Both the position numbers and the translations under genes were made by a program. This document shows positions 19,673 through 31,147 of a stretch of 64,000 nt of DNA, piece by piece; the stretch's first letter is position 1; each line of letters starts with the position of its first letter. The DNA is from CAWBRT01 sp963819175. GTDB lineage: Bacteria; Acidobacteriota; Terriglobia; Terriglobales; Acidobacteriaceae. The notes beneath the pieces were generated by a model. The model ran no database searches and was not told the DNA's origin. It was given only the letters and a program-made list of their open reading frames with translations. The DNA lies in assembly GCA_963819175.1 (NCBI GenBank), contig CAWFVJ010000019.1, forward strand, positions 1-64,000. The letters are read 5' to 3'.

Positions 19673-20243
19673 ATGAGCGATAGCGAAGACGAAATCAACG
19701 CAATACGCTTCAGCGTCGCCGGACAAACACCGGGAAAAATCGGCCCTGGAATGGATCAGGGATATCGTGGTCTCGCTGGCGATTTCGGCGTTTGTCATCG
19801 TGTTTGTCTATCAGCCGGTAAAAGTTGAAGGCACCAGCATGATGCCGGGACTCAGCGATCAGGAGCGCATCTTCATCAACAAGTTCGTCTACCGGTGGGA
19901 GCCTGTCTCGCGGGGCGACCTCGTCGTCTTCCACTATCCTTACGATCCGGCGAAAAGCTATATCAAGCGAGTCATCGGCATTGCCGGTGACCGGGTCGAG
20001 ATCCGGCAGGGCTGGGTCTACGTCAATGGCGAGTTGCTGTTCGAGCCATACGTTGCGGGCAAGTATCGGGACGAACGCTCGTATTCGGCAAGGGTGGTGC
20101 CGAAAGACAGCTATTTCGTGCTGGGCGATCACCGCGATCTCTCCAACGACAGCCGGGACTTCGGCACCGTCAGGGGCGAGTACATCTACGGCAAAGCCGT
20201 GTTTGCTTACTGGCCGGCGGACAAACTCGGCAAACTGCGTTAG
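19673..20243 (+). CDS. lepB: Signal peptidase I, one frameshift
   Basis: A membrane-bound Ser/Lys protease that removes Sec and Tat signal peptides. A single N-terminal helix (DIVVSLAISAFVIVFVYQ) is followed by the catalytic Ser in EGTSMMPGL and the general-base Lys in SYIKRVIGIAGD. The C-terminal box is VLGDHRDLSNDSRDFG. The proposed start MSDSEDEINAIRF (19673) joins the conserved frame after one indel near 19730, within GGGAAAAATCGG. Length of about 189 residues is normal for short LepB forms. Confidence 0.88.
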
Positions 20244-20409
20244 CCGGATACGCAGCGATTCCTTGACAGCGCGGCTTTCGACCCAAAGACGCGCAGCGTG
20301 CCGGGAGTTCGAGGCTTGCAATCCGCCGCATCGGGCAGATTTTCACCGAGAATGTATATGCAGCGGCAAAGTTGTTTGCGAAAACGCCGGCAAATAGGTC
20401 TAAGGGCCT

Positions 20410-20438
20410 TTCGAACTCTGGCGAGTCACTGATAAAAT
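20410..20438 (+). promoter_or_regulatory. Candidate promoter for carA
   Basis: TAAAAT at 20433-20438 resembles a -10 box. TTCGAA lies 17 bp upstream at the -35 position, a weak match. The carA ATG follows 31 bp later, with GGAG in between. Resemblance only. Confidence 0.3.
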
Positions 20439-20468
20439 TGAAAAAATCCACTCTCGGAGACGATCTCG

Positions 20469-21590
20469 ATGCAAGCTGTCCTTGCTCTGGAAGATGGCAG
20501 GATCTTCCGCGGCAAAGGCTACGGTGCCAAAGCCGAGTGTTCTGGCGAAGTAGTTTTTAACACTTCCATCACCGGCTATCAGGAGATCTTTACCGATCCC
20601 TCCTACGCCGGACAAATCGTCGTTCTCACCAACCCTGAAATCGGCAATTACGGCACCACGCCCGACGATCAGGAGTCCGGCAAGCCTTATATCGAAGGGT
20701 TGATCGTCCGCGAGTTCTCCCGCGTGGCGTCCAATTGGCGCTCGCAGGAGGTGGCCGACGAGTACATGGAGCGGTATCGCGTGCCGGTGCTCTCCGATAT
20801 CGATACCCGCGCTCTGGTGCGCCATCTGCGCGACCGGGGAGTGATGCGGGGCGTGGTCTCCAGCATCGAATTGGACGCTGACAAGCTGGTCGCCAAGGCG
20901 CGCTCGATTCCGACCATCGATGGCCTGGATCTGGCGAAGGTGGTCTCGACCAAAGAGGCGTACAAGTGGACCCAGGGGATGGTCGACGGCGGAAAACTCA
21001 TTGATCCGGGCAAGCCGCGGCACAAGGTCATCGCCTACGACTACGGCATCAAGCACAACATCCTCCGCATGCTGGTTGGGTCGGGATGCGACGTCACCGT
21101 CGTGCCGGCTGAGACGAGCGCCGAAGATGTGCTGTCGCTCAAGCCCGACGGCGTGTTTCTGTCCAATGGCCCCGGCGACCCGGAGGCGGTCACCTATGCG
21201 CAGGAGCATATCCGCCGACTGTTGGGCCGAGTGCCGGTCTTCGGCATCTGCCTGGGGCACCAATTAATCGGGCTGGCCCTTGGAGGCCGCACCTACAAGC
21301 TGAAGTTCGGGCACCACGGCGGCAACCATCCGGTGAAGCAGTTGGCGACCGGCAAGGTGGAGATCACCGCGCACAACCACAACTACTCCGTCGACCCGAA
21401 TACGCTGAAGGCGAGCGAAGTGGAGCTGACCCACGTCAATCTGAACGACGGCACGGTGGAGGGATTCCAGCACAGAATTTATCCGCTGTTCTGCGTGCAG
21501 TATCACCCGGAAGCCTCGCCCGGCCCGCACGATTCGCACTACCTGTTCAACGACTTCATCAAGCTGATGAAGGAGTGGAGGGGCAAGTGA
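20469..21590 (+). CDS. carA: Carbamoyl-phosphate synthase small (glutaminase) subunit
   Basis: CarA hydrolyses glutamine and channels ammonia to CarB for carbamoyl phosphate, used by arginine and pyrimidine synthesis. The 373-residue frame is intact. The N-terminal CarA domain has EVVFNTSITGYQEIFTDPSY and EIGNYG. The class I amidotransferase domain has the nucleophile Cys in FGICLGHQLIGLALGG and the His-Glu pair in CVQYHPEASPGPHDS. The start ATG has CGGAGA about 9 nt upstream. carB is 1.57 kb downstream on the same strand, with a broken GIY-YIG gene and a RAYT-like ORF between them. Confidence 0.97.
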   Translation: MQAVLALEDGRIFRGKGYGAKAECSGEVVFNTSITGYQEIFTDPSYAGQIVVLTNPEIGNYGTTPDDQESGKPYIEGLIVREFSRVASNWRSQEVADEYMERYRVPVLSDIDTRALVRHLRDRGVMRGVVSSIELDADKLVAKARSIPTIDGLDLAKVVSTKEAYKWTQGMVDGGKLIDPGKPRHKVIAYDYGIKHNILRMLVGSGCDVTVVPAETSAEDVLSLKPDGVFLSNGPGDPEAVTYAQEHIRRLLGRVPVFGICLGHQLIGLALGGRTYKLKFGHHGGNHPVKQLATGKVEITAHNHNYSVDPNTLKASEVELTHVNLNDGTVEGFQHRIYPLFCVQYHPEASPGPHDSHYLFNDFIKLMKEWRGK

Positions 21591-21606
21591 GTAGCTGAAA
21601 CCAACG

Positions 21607-22141
21607 ATGAAGAATTATTCTCCATTTCAGATTCGTTACGAGTGGGTGACCGCCGAACTCGTTGCCGGCGTTCGCTGTACGTATCCCTTTTCTTTGAACA
21701 AGTCCTTCGTCGAAATCTACTCTAAGCCTGCTCTTTTATCGTTGGCTATTTCGGAACAGGGCCGGAGTGTTTGAAGCGGTGTATATCGGCGAAACTGAAA
21801 ACCTCGCCAAGCGCTTAGGGGGGTATCTGCGCCCTGGCCCAACCCAGCAAACAAACATTCGAATGCGAGATAAGTTTCTCAAGCACATCAAGTTAGAGGG
21901 GACGGTCGATTGCGAACTCCTGAAATTCGAACCTTTTGCCATAAACTGAGGGAACGTCTACGAGAGCCCCATAAACTGCGTGAACGTCTACGAGAGCCAA
22001 CTCTCAAATCCGTATGTTCGAAAAATGATGGAGAACTTCCTGCTCGCCGACCATGATTCGGTTCATTGTGCATTGATGAACTGCACGGGCAATCCGATTG
22101 AAAGACGGCGCCGGAAGTCGGTGCGTGCTACTAATGCCTAG
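21607..22141 (+). pseudogene. GIY-YIG nuclease-like gene, broken by a stop in a 30-bp duplication and a frameshift
   Basis: The N-terminus MKNYSPFQIRYEWVTAEL leads, after an indel near 21755, to GVFEAVYIGETENLAKRLGG, which matches the GIY-YIG core in an atypical GVF...VYIG form. QQTNIRM and DKFLKHIKLEG follow. A 30-bp tandem duplication (21939-21998) then places an in-frame TGA in its first copy, where the second copy has TGC. Reading on gives VNVYESQLSNPYVRKMMENF and ends at 22141. Short stand-alone GIY-YIG proteins have few assigned roles. The stop is probably real or an assembly error; it cannot be decided here. Confidence 0.6.
21939..21998 (+). repeat. 30-bp tandem duplication with nonsense difference
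   Basis: The two units 21939-21968 and 21969-21998 differ at two positions: A/C at the third base of TGA/TGC, and G/T two bases later. The duplication preserves frame and lies inside the GIY-YIG-like gene. Confidence 0.85.
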
Positions 22142-22196
22142 ATTGACGGTTAACGCAGCAGCTAAACGAATGGTGGAAAAGAGTCGTTGTTTTGAA

Positions 22197-22271
22197 GGGG
22201 CGGGGCTTCAGCCCCGCCGGCAAGCCAATTTAATGTTGCAAGCCAATTGAAGTGGGGCTTTAGCCCCTGAG
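22197..22271. repeat. Paired hairpins upstream of RAYT-like ORF 2
   Basis: The hairpin at 22197-22218 (GGCGGGGCT / AGCCCCGCC) and the one at 22250-22271 (GTGGGGCTTTAGCCCCTGA) flank an 11-bp direct repeat GCAAGCCAATT (22220 and 22238). A REP pair ahead of a transposase gene is the usual RAYT layout. Confidence 0.7.
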
Positions 22272-22283
22272 GGATTTGAGTTT

Positions 22284-23123
22284 ATGAAGCCCGGCCGAGA
22301 ACCCGCGAGAAACAATGGGCAGACATACTTTGTCACCTCTCAGACTTGGCAGAGACGGCCTCTTTTTCTCAACCCACGCTGGGCGGAGTTATTTTTGCGA
22401 GTTCTTGATTCTTATAGGGGAGAGGGTTATCTGCTCCATGAATATGTGCTCATGCCAGAGCATTTCCACGTTTTGATTCCCCGCGCGAGCCTTGAAAAGG
22501 CGGTTCAACTGGTCAAAGGTGGGTTCTCGTTTCGCGCAAAAAAGGAGATTGGATCGATCGATGGAATCTCCGGCAAGAGCACAGGAAATGCTTCTCGCGA
22601 TCTTACGAATCGCATGCGAGATGCGCTGAGGATTACAGCCAACATTCATATGATGTATCCGGGATTTGTATTTGGGTTTTTGCATTTCATCAGATTGTCG
22701 AAACTTGCGGACGTAAGGAGTCCTTCCGATGCATCTTTCGACGCGCAGGGAAGGCAGCTCGACAGTATCGTGCGCTATCACAATGCCCTTAGCGCGCTGA
22801 CTGGCCGAAGGACGATTACAGACCCGCCAATGAGCTATGAAGCCATTGGGCTGGTGGTGTATCGATGCCTGAATGAGAAAGCCGAGATATGGCCCAACTA
22901 TCCGGCGGCAGATAGCGCGGTACACTATTCGAAGTTTTTCCAGCGTCTTTACGATATCTACGATCTTCGATATGCGTACCCTGATTCGAGCGAGCGTAAT
23001 CACCGCAAGCTGTTCAAAGACTGCAACTCAGGGGCGTTAGCTGTTGAGGTTGACGCTGCAACCGGCTGTCCGTGTACTTCAAGGCTATGGGCCGAGACTC
23101 CTGGAAATCAACAGAGATTTTGA
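22284..23123 (+). CDS. RAYT-like Y1 transposase N-terminus joined to an unrecognised C-terminal region
   Basis: The first ~95 residues are a RAYT/IS200-like Y1 domain: GQTYFVTSQTWQRRPLF, LLHEYVLMPEHFHVLIPRAS (HUH motif) and VQLVKGGFSFRAKKEIG. After that the expected RIRDAEDY...YIHxNPVKRGL part is absent in this frame. Traces (RMRDA, then EDYSQHSY in another frame near 22620) suggest an indel or a decayed tail. The frame stays open for another ~180 residues, including DPPMSYEAIGLVVYRCLNEK and SKFFQRLYDIYDLRYAYPDS, which I do not recognise. So it is either a chimera or a frameshifted RAYT with a fortuitously open tail. It lies between carA and carB. Confidence 0.6.
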   Translation: MKPGREPARNNGQTYFVTSQTWQRRPLFLNPRWAELFLRVLDSYRGEGYLLHEYVLMPEHFHVLIPRASLEKAVQLVKGGFSFRAKKEIGSIDGISGKSTGNASRDLTNRMRDALRITANIHMMYPGFVFGFLHFIRLSKLADVRSPSDASFDAQGRQLDSIVRYHNALSALTGRRTITDPPMSYEAIGLVVYRCLNEKAEIWPNYPAADSAVHYSKFFQRLYDIYDLRYAYPDSSERNHRKLFKDCNSGALAVEVDAATGCPCTSRLWAETPGNQQRF

Positions 23124-23162
23124 AGGTTACAGAACTTATGAGATCAGAAGGTAAGCTAAGAC

Positions 23163-26471
<3,309 letters not shown>

Positions 26472-26488
26472 GCGTTGTTCAGCGAGGA

Positions 26489-26974
26489 ATGCGAAACAGT
26501 GGAGGCTCTTTGAAACCAACAGTTTTGTTGCTGCTGATGACGATGGTGCTGATGACAGCGGTTTCTCTGTCTGCACAGAATGGAAAAAATATGGGATCGA
26601 AAGCTCCGGTTGCTCCCGCCAAGGTTGACGGGCCGGGCGTGAAGACGCCAAGCGGTTTGCATTACTGGGACCTTGTGAAGGGAACTGGCCCTGAAGCGGT
26701 CAAGGGGAAGAACGTAACGGTTCACTACACGGGCTGGCTCCTCGACGGCAAGAAGTTCGATAGTTCTCTGGACCGGAACGAGCCTTTTCAGTTCTCGCTT
26801 GGCGCCGGGCAAGTAATTCGAGGTTGGGATGAAGGGGTTGCAGGCATGCACGTAGGCGGGAAGCGGCAGTTGCGCATTCCTCCGGAACTCGGCTACGGCG
26901 CGCGTGGCGCGGGCGGCGTAATTCCGCCAAACGCAACCCTCATTTTCGATGTCGAGTTGCTTGCGGTTCGTTAG
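26489..26974 (+). CDS. Exported FKBP-type peptidyl-prolyl isomerase
   Basis: A folding catalyst, probably periplasmic. The N-terminal signal region is KPTVLLLLMTMVLMTAVSLS followed by AQN. A single FKBP domain has VKGKNVTVHYTGWLLDGKKF, then FDSSLDRNEPFQFSLGAG, VIRGWDEGVAGMHVGGKR and ELGYGARGAGGVIPPNATL. The binding-pocket aromatics (HYTGW, GWDEG, GYG) are kept. The 161-residue frame is intact; a start at the Met before KP is not available, so 26489 is used. It begins 17 bp after carB but is functionally unrelated. Confidence 0.92.
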   Translation: MRNSGGSLKPTVLLLLMTMVLMTAVSLSAQNGKNMGSKAPVAPAKVDGPGVKTPSGLHYWDLVKGTGPEAVKGKNVTVHYTGWLLDGKKFDSSLDRNEPFQFSLGAGQVIRGWDEGVAGMHVGGKRQLRIPPELGYGARGAGGVIPPNATLIFDVELLAVR

Positions 26975-27078
26975 GCCAGTCTTATCGGTACCTCATTTGC
27001 CGGTACCCACGTCTGCCGCAGTTGATAGCAGGAACAGGGTACCTGAAATCGCTTCTGGCGATTTTCCGAGGCGCGCCT

Positions 27079-27501
27079 GTGCGTTACCTGATTATTTTGG
27101 TGGCTTTGGCCGGGGTGATCGTGTCCGGGCTGGCTCTTCGAGTTCACTACGTCACTGAGGACCAGCCTTGCCACATCAATGACAAGTGGGATTGCGGTGT
27201 CGTAAACCACAGCCCTTATGCGGAACTCGGCGGGGTGCCGGTGGCGGCAATCGGCGTGGCCGGATACCTGCTTGTCGGCGTGCTGGGCTTTCTGCGGCGG
27301 CGCGGAATGCTGCTGGGAGCCGTGGCCGGCGGATTCGCCTTCGCACTCTATCTCACCCACATCGAGGCCAATGTGCTCGGCGTATGGTGCCTCTACTGCG
27401 TCATCTCCCAGGGAATCATTGCCTTGCTGCTACTGCTGGCGATTGGCTGGTTCCTTTGGGGACGCATGCATCGCGCAGCTTCCGGAACACAAACCGTCTA
27501 G
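27079..27501 (+). CDS. VKOR-family disulfide-forming membrane protein
   Basis: Bacterial vitamin K epoxide reductase homologues reoxidise DsbA-like proteins using quinone, replacing DsbB. Features are LIILVALAGVIVSGLALRVH, the loop Cys in EDQPCHIN, and KWDCGVVNHSPYAELGGVPV. The active-site CxxC is in GVWCLYCVISQG. Four to five transmembrane helices are apparent. GTG at 27079 is preferred because GAGG lies about 9 nt upstream and the family usually begins near VRYLIIL; a TTG at 27022 would add 19 residues. A likely partner is the DsbA-like protein at 38160. Confidence 0.9.
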   Translation: MRYLIILVALAGVIVSGLALRVHYVTEDQPCHINDKWDCGVVNHSPYAELGGVPVAAIGVAGYLLVGVLGFLRRRGMLLGAVAGGFAFALYLTHIEANVLGVWCLYCVISQGIIALLLLLAIGWFLWGRMHRAASGTQTV

Positions 27502-27582
27502 CTTGGGTCTGTGATACCGACACGCGCCACTGCGGCGCGTGTCGGGAACCCTTGTTGCGCGGATCGGCTGCAGCAGCGGTGA

Positions 27583-27866
27583 TTACTTCAGGGACGCGAC
27601 GTAGCCGGCAATAGCCTTCACCTGATCCGGAGTGGCATTGAATGCTTTGCTGTGAATCCCGGTCTTCCCGCCCTTGGTGAGCACAGCGGTAACATCCGCC
27701 GCGCTCTTGCCTTTCAAGGCCGGGGCTTTCATGGCAGGTTTGCCTTCGCCGCCGGCGCCGTGACATCCAGCGCACTTGGTTTTGTAAAGGGCGGCGCCAT
27801 CTTCGGCGGACCACGCCAGGGTTGAAGCAGGGCCAACAGGGCGACGAACATTGTGTAACGCTTCAT
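27583..27866 (-). CDS. Exported small class I cytochrome c, one frameshift
   Basis: The start MKRYTMFVALLALL is a signal peptide. It joins, after one indel near 27820, the frame STLAWSAEDGAALYKTKCAG. The heme site CAGCH is followed by AAADVTAVLTKGG-type helices. The distal part TPDQVKAIAGYVASLK ends at the TAA 27583-27585. A Met in GEGKPAMKAP or another residue could be the axial ligand. The protein is about 94 residues, a monoheme c-type electron carrier of the periplasm. AGGAG lies 11 nt before the ATG at 27866. The CxxCH motif and C-terminal helix make the call firm despite the frame change. Confidence 0.85.
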
Positions 27867-28022
27867 CGAAGAAACTTCTCCTTTACTACAGATTTGCGAA
27901 ACCACTTCGGCTACTACTGGTTGGTATTTCCCCAGTGATGGGGCTTCGACAGACCCGTGGTGAGCGTTAGGTTTTCCCCCACAAGGTAGCCTATTCTACA
28001 GCGAATTCGCCGCCAGAGAAAA

Positions 28023-28051
28023 CACTTCGCGACAAACAATGTCGCGTAGTG
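28023..28051. repeat. Short hairpin
   Basis: CACTTCGCGACA pairs (one mismatch) with TGTCGCGTAGTG around AACAA. The core resembles that of the hairpin at 32379. No T-run follows. Nothing else is seen between the cytochrome gene and the IS element. Confidence 0.5.
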
Positions 28052-28124
28052 GCCGGGAATGAGAACTGCCGAATAGAGAGAAATGCCGTGAAAAGTGGCC
28101 GAAATGCGACTGGGCATCTCTCTA

Positions 28125-29326
28125 GGTCTATGACCATATGAAGGTGTATCTATTAAGGCACTTCCTGGGTGGCTAAAAAGGATCGCATAGTGTGGACATG
28201 CAAACCTACCATCGGGTGCATGTCCAGCTTGGGAAGAAGGATCGGAAGCAGATAGCCGGGATGTTGAACAAAGGGCGAGAGTCGGCGCGGGTACTGCGGC
28301 GGGCTTTGATGCTGCGTCAGCTCGACCAGGGACAGACGGCTACACAGGTGGCCGGCAGCGTGGGTGTGGCTCCCAAGACCGTGCGGGCGATTGCCCGACG
28401 GTACGAGGAGGAGGGGCTGGAGCCGGCGCTATATGAGAAGCCGCGTCCGGGCAAGCAGCCAGTCCTGGATGCGGGCCAGCGGCAAAGGATCATCGCCATG
28501 GTGTGCAGTCGAGCGCCGCAAGGCAGGGCACGGTGGAGCGTGCGGCTCATTGCCGAAGAGGCGGTGAAGCGGAAGCTGGCGCCGAAGGTGGGCCGGGAAA
28601 CCATCCGCATCCTTCTCCAAAGCCATGATCTGAAGCCTTGGCGGGAAAAAAATGTGGTGCGTGGCGGAACTGGATGAGGAATATATCCGGCGCATGGAAG
28701 ACGTGCTGGCGCTGTATGAAAAGCCGTGGATGGAAAGCGAACCCATGGTCTGTATCGATGAGAAACCGATCGTACTGCATGCCGATGTTCGCCCTGCATT
28801 CCCCATGCGGCCAGGACGAATGGTCCGGCGCGATTGCGAGTACAAGCGCTGCGGCACCGCCAACACCTTCTGCGGCGTGGAGCCGAAAGCGGGACGGCAC
28901 TTTACGCGGGTGACGCCGAACCGCTCCTCACCCGAATTTGCCGATTATATGTTGGAGATTGCGGAACACTATCCGGCAGCCGACACCATCCACCTGGTCA
29001 TGGACAACCTGAGTTCGCACACCCGTAAGGCCGTGGTGGAACGATTCGGCGAGAGGGATGGAGGCTGGTTATGGAACCGCTTCACCGTCCACTACACGCC
29101 GAAACACGGCAGTTGGTTAAATCAGGCCGAGATCGAGATCAGCCTGTTCTCCCGGCAGTGTCTAGGCCAACGAAGAATCCCTTCGCTCGGCGACTTGCGG
29201 CGTGAAGCCAGGGCCTGGAACCGGAGAATGAACCGCAAAGCGGTTACCATCAACTGGCGGTTCACACGTAGAACGGCACGCCGGAAGTTCGGCTACAAAA
29301 GAAACCACATTAAGCGGTCAGAGACC
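28125..29326 (+). mobile_element. IS630-family insertion sequence
   Basis: The ends are GGTCTATGACC (from 28125) and its inverse with one mismatch (GGTCAGAGACC, to 29326). TA dinucleotides lie immediately outside both ends (28123-28124 and 29327-29328), as expected for TA-targeting IS630/Tc1 elements. The length is about 1.2 kb, with one transposase. Confidence 0.85.
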
Positions 29327-29329
29327 TAG
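28192..29329 (+). CDS. IS630 transposase, frameshift at an A7 run
   Basis: A DDE transposase with an N-terminal helix-turn-helix (TATQVAGSVGVAPKTVRAIA) and a catalytic core. The core has CIDEKP (Asp), LVMDNLSSHTRKAV (Asp) and KHGSWLNQAEIEISLFSRQ (Glu). The frame changes at 28648-28654, in GGGAAAAAAATGTGG; deleting one A gives WREKMWCVAELDEEYI. This could be a sequencing indel or a slippery site used for programmed shifting, which is known in some IS630 members. The stop codon TAG uses the target TA plus one flanking G. The gene is otherwise complete. Confidence 0.9.
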
Positions 29330-29431
29330 TTTGGCGGGCAGCCACTTTGCGCAGCGCTGACGCGGCTTCCAGTCCGATTTTTCCTTCACCGCTGCTAGTG
29401 TTCGTCACAAGTCGAGTAATCTAATTGGAGA

Positions 29432-29592
29432 TGTCATTCTGAGCCGGAGCGCCGAGCACCCTTGGCCGGAGCAGCCAAGCTGCGTACCCGATGTTGCGTT
29501 CGACAAGCAAATAGCTATTCAGGCGGAGGCGAAGAATCTATGCATTTCGGCGCAGGGAAAATACATAGATCCTTCGCTTCGCTCAGGATGAC
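29432..29592. repeat. Family A repeat, copy 2 (long subtype)
   Basis: The outer ends are TGTCATTCTGAGCCGGAGCG and the inverse GCTTCGCTCAGGATGACA. Between them, at about 29464-29532, lies a block beginning GGCCGGAGCAGCCAAGCTGC. Its first 29 bp are identical to 51490-51518. The block contains a small stem, GCAGC-CAA-GCTGC. Between this repeat and the IS there is no gene. Confidence 0.75.
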
Positions 29593-29650
29593 ATCCGAAC
29601 GAGGGCAAGCAGCCGCCTTTCAATTAACGGCCCGTCTGTTTGACACTACA

Positions 29651-30404
29651 CTAGTACTTCACAATGGCTGCAAAGGACTCGGGGTTGAGGCTTGCGCCTC
29701 CCACCAGCGCGCCGTCGATTTCGCTTTCAGCCATCAGTGCTTTGACGTTGTCCGGTTTGACGCTGCCGCCATAGAGAATGCGCATTGCGGCGGCAAATTC
29801 CTTGCCGAAGGTCAAGAGCGGCTTCCTGGCGAATGACGGCGTGTGCGTCGGCGGCCATTTGCGGGGTTGCCGTTTTTCCCGTACCGATCGCCCAAACCGG
29901 TTCGTAGGCGATGCTCAACTTAGCAGCCTTACGGGCTGAAATGCCGTTGAAGGCGCGCGAACACTGGCGCCGCAGAACATCTTCGGTCAGTTTGGCTTCG
30001 CGTTCTTCCAGCACTTCACCAACACAGAGAATCGTAGCCAGACCCGCTTCCAAAGCGCTTTTCAGGCGGCGGTTCACGGTATCGTCCGTCTCGCCAAAAT
30101 ATTGGCGGCGTTCGGAATGGCCGATGATCACGAACTCACAACCAGCCCCAGCCAGCATGCCCGGCGAGACCTCGCCGGTGAAAGCGCCTTCCTTCTCCCA
30201 GTAAACGTTCTGCGCGCCGACTTTGATAAGGCTGCCGCGAGTCTGCTCGAGCACTGCGGCAATATTGACGAAGGGCGGGCAGATCACGATTTCGTCGCGA
30301 TCATGTTGGTTGACCAGCGGCAGGAAGGCGTCCAGGAAAGCACGCGATTCCGAAACTGTTTTGTACATCTTCCAATTGGCGGCGATGATTTTCTTTCGTT
30401 TCAT
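29651..30404 (-). CDS. tpiA: Triosephosphate isomerase, one frameshift near the C-terminus
   Basis: TpiA interconverts dihydroxyacetone phosphate and glyceraldehyde-3-phosphate. The N-terminal KKIIAANWKMYKT supplies the substrate Lys. FVIIGHSERRQYFGE has the catalytic His. The catalytic Glu is in LSIAYEPVWAIGTGKTATPQ. After an indel near 29830 the frame continues LTFGKEFAAAMRILYGGSVK and ends AAIVKY at 29651. The start ATG at 30404 has AGGA 7 nt upstream, but the upstream macro-domain frame runs into it without a stop. It is the last gene of a gap-pgk-macro-tpiA series. Confidence 0.94.
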
Positions 30405-31019
30405 TCCTTGATTCCTGCGACCCCGGTAATGTGGTCGATACGCCAGTTTGCCTTTCGGCGGTGAGCGAGCAGCGCGCGCCGCGTCGAGGAACACGTCAAG
30501 CGATGTGTTGTCGAAGAGCACGAAGCGAACCTCGCGAGTGTTGCGCGCCTCGGCAAGCGCGTCCACTATGGTTTCAATAGCCAGCAGAGCAGCCTCCGCG
30601 GCCGGATAGCCGTAAGCGCCGGTGGAGATCGCTGGAAACGCTACGCTGTGCAGTCCCAGCCGGTCGGCCAGCCGCAGCGAATTGCGATAAGCGTTGGCGA
30701 GCAGCCCGGGTTCGCCGTGCAGTCCTCCGCGCCAGATGGGCCCGACGGTGTGAATGACGAATGCGGCGGCCAGACGTCCCCCGGTCGTCGAGACAGCTTC
30801 CCCCGGCGGCAGGTGACCATGTTCGGCCACGATCTTCTTGCACTCATCGAGAATCGCCGGGCCGCCGGCGCGATGAATGGCGCCGTCGACTCCGCCTCCG
30901 CCCATCAGTGTGGAGTTGGCCGCATTGACGATGGCGTCGGTGTCCTGACGGGTGATGTCACCCTGCACGAAAATGAGCGTGGAGCCTTCGCCGAGGTCGA
31001 TTTTGTGGAAGTCGTGCAT
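30405..31019 (-). CDS. Macro-domain protein (ADP-ribose/O-acetyl-ADP-ribose hydrolase type), no stop before tpiA
   Basis: A MacroD/YmdB-like ADP-ribose-binding fold. Features are IFVQGDITRQDTDAIVNAAN, STLMGGGGVDGAIHRAGG, the loop GEAVSTTGGRLAAAFVIHTV, and SVAFPAISTGAYGYPAAEAA. These fit the class that hydrolyses O-acetyl-ADP-ribose or mono-ADP-ribose. The domain should end near EVRFVLFDNTSLDVFLDAAR. Instead the frame stays open for about 35 more residues and enters TpiA in phase. This is either a true fusion or an indel that hides the stop. It lies between pgk and tpiA. Confidence 0.82.
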
Positions 31020-31025
31020 GAAATC

Positions 31026-31140
31026 GAGTTTCGAGTTTCAAGTTTCGTGTTTCACGATTTCCTTCTCCAGAAGTGTCATCCTGAGCGCAGCGAAGGATCT
31101 GCTGTTTGAGAATTGAAACTTGAAACTTGAAACTTGAAAC
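31026..31140. repeat. Inverted heptamer arrays around a half family A repeat (family C)
   Basis: The right side holds four perfect tandem TTGAAAC units (31113-31140). The left side holds four degenerate complements GTTTC-GA/AA/GT (31028-31053). A single family A end, TGTCATCCTGAGCGCAGCGA, lies between them at 31073-31100. The region separates pgk from the macro-domain gene. Confidence 0.75.
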
Positions 31141-31147
31141 TGCCTTT

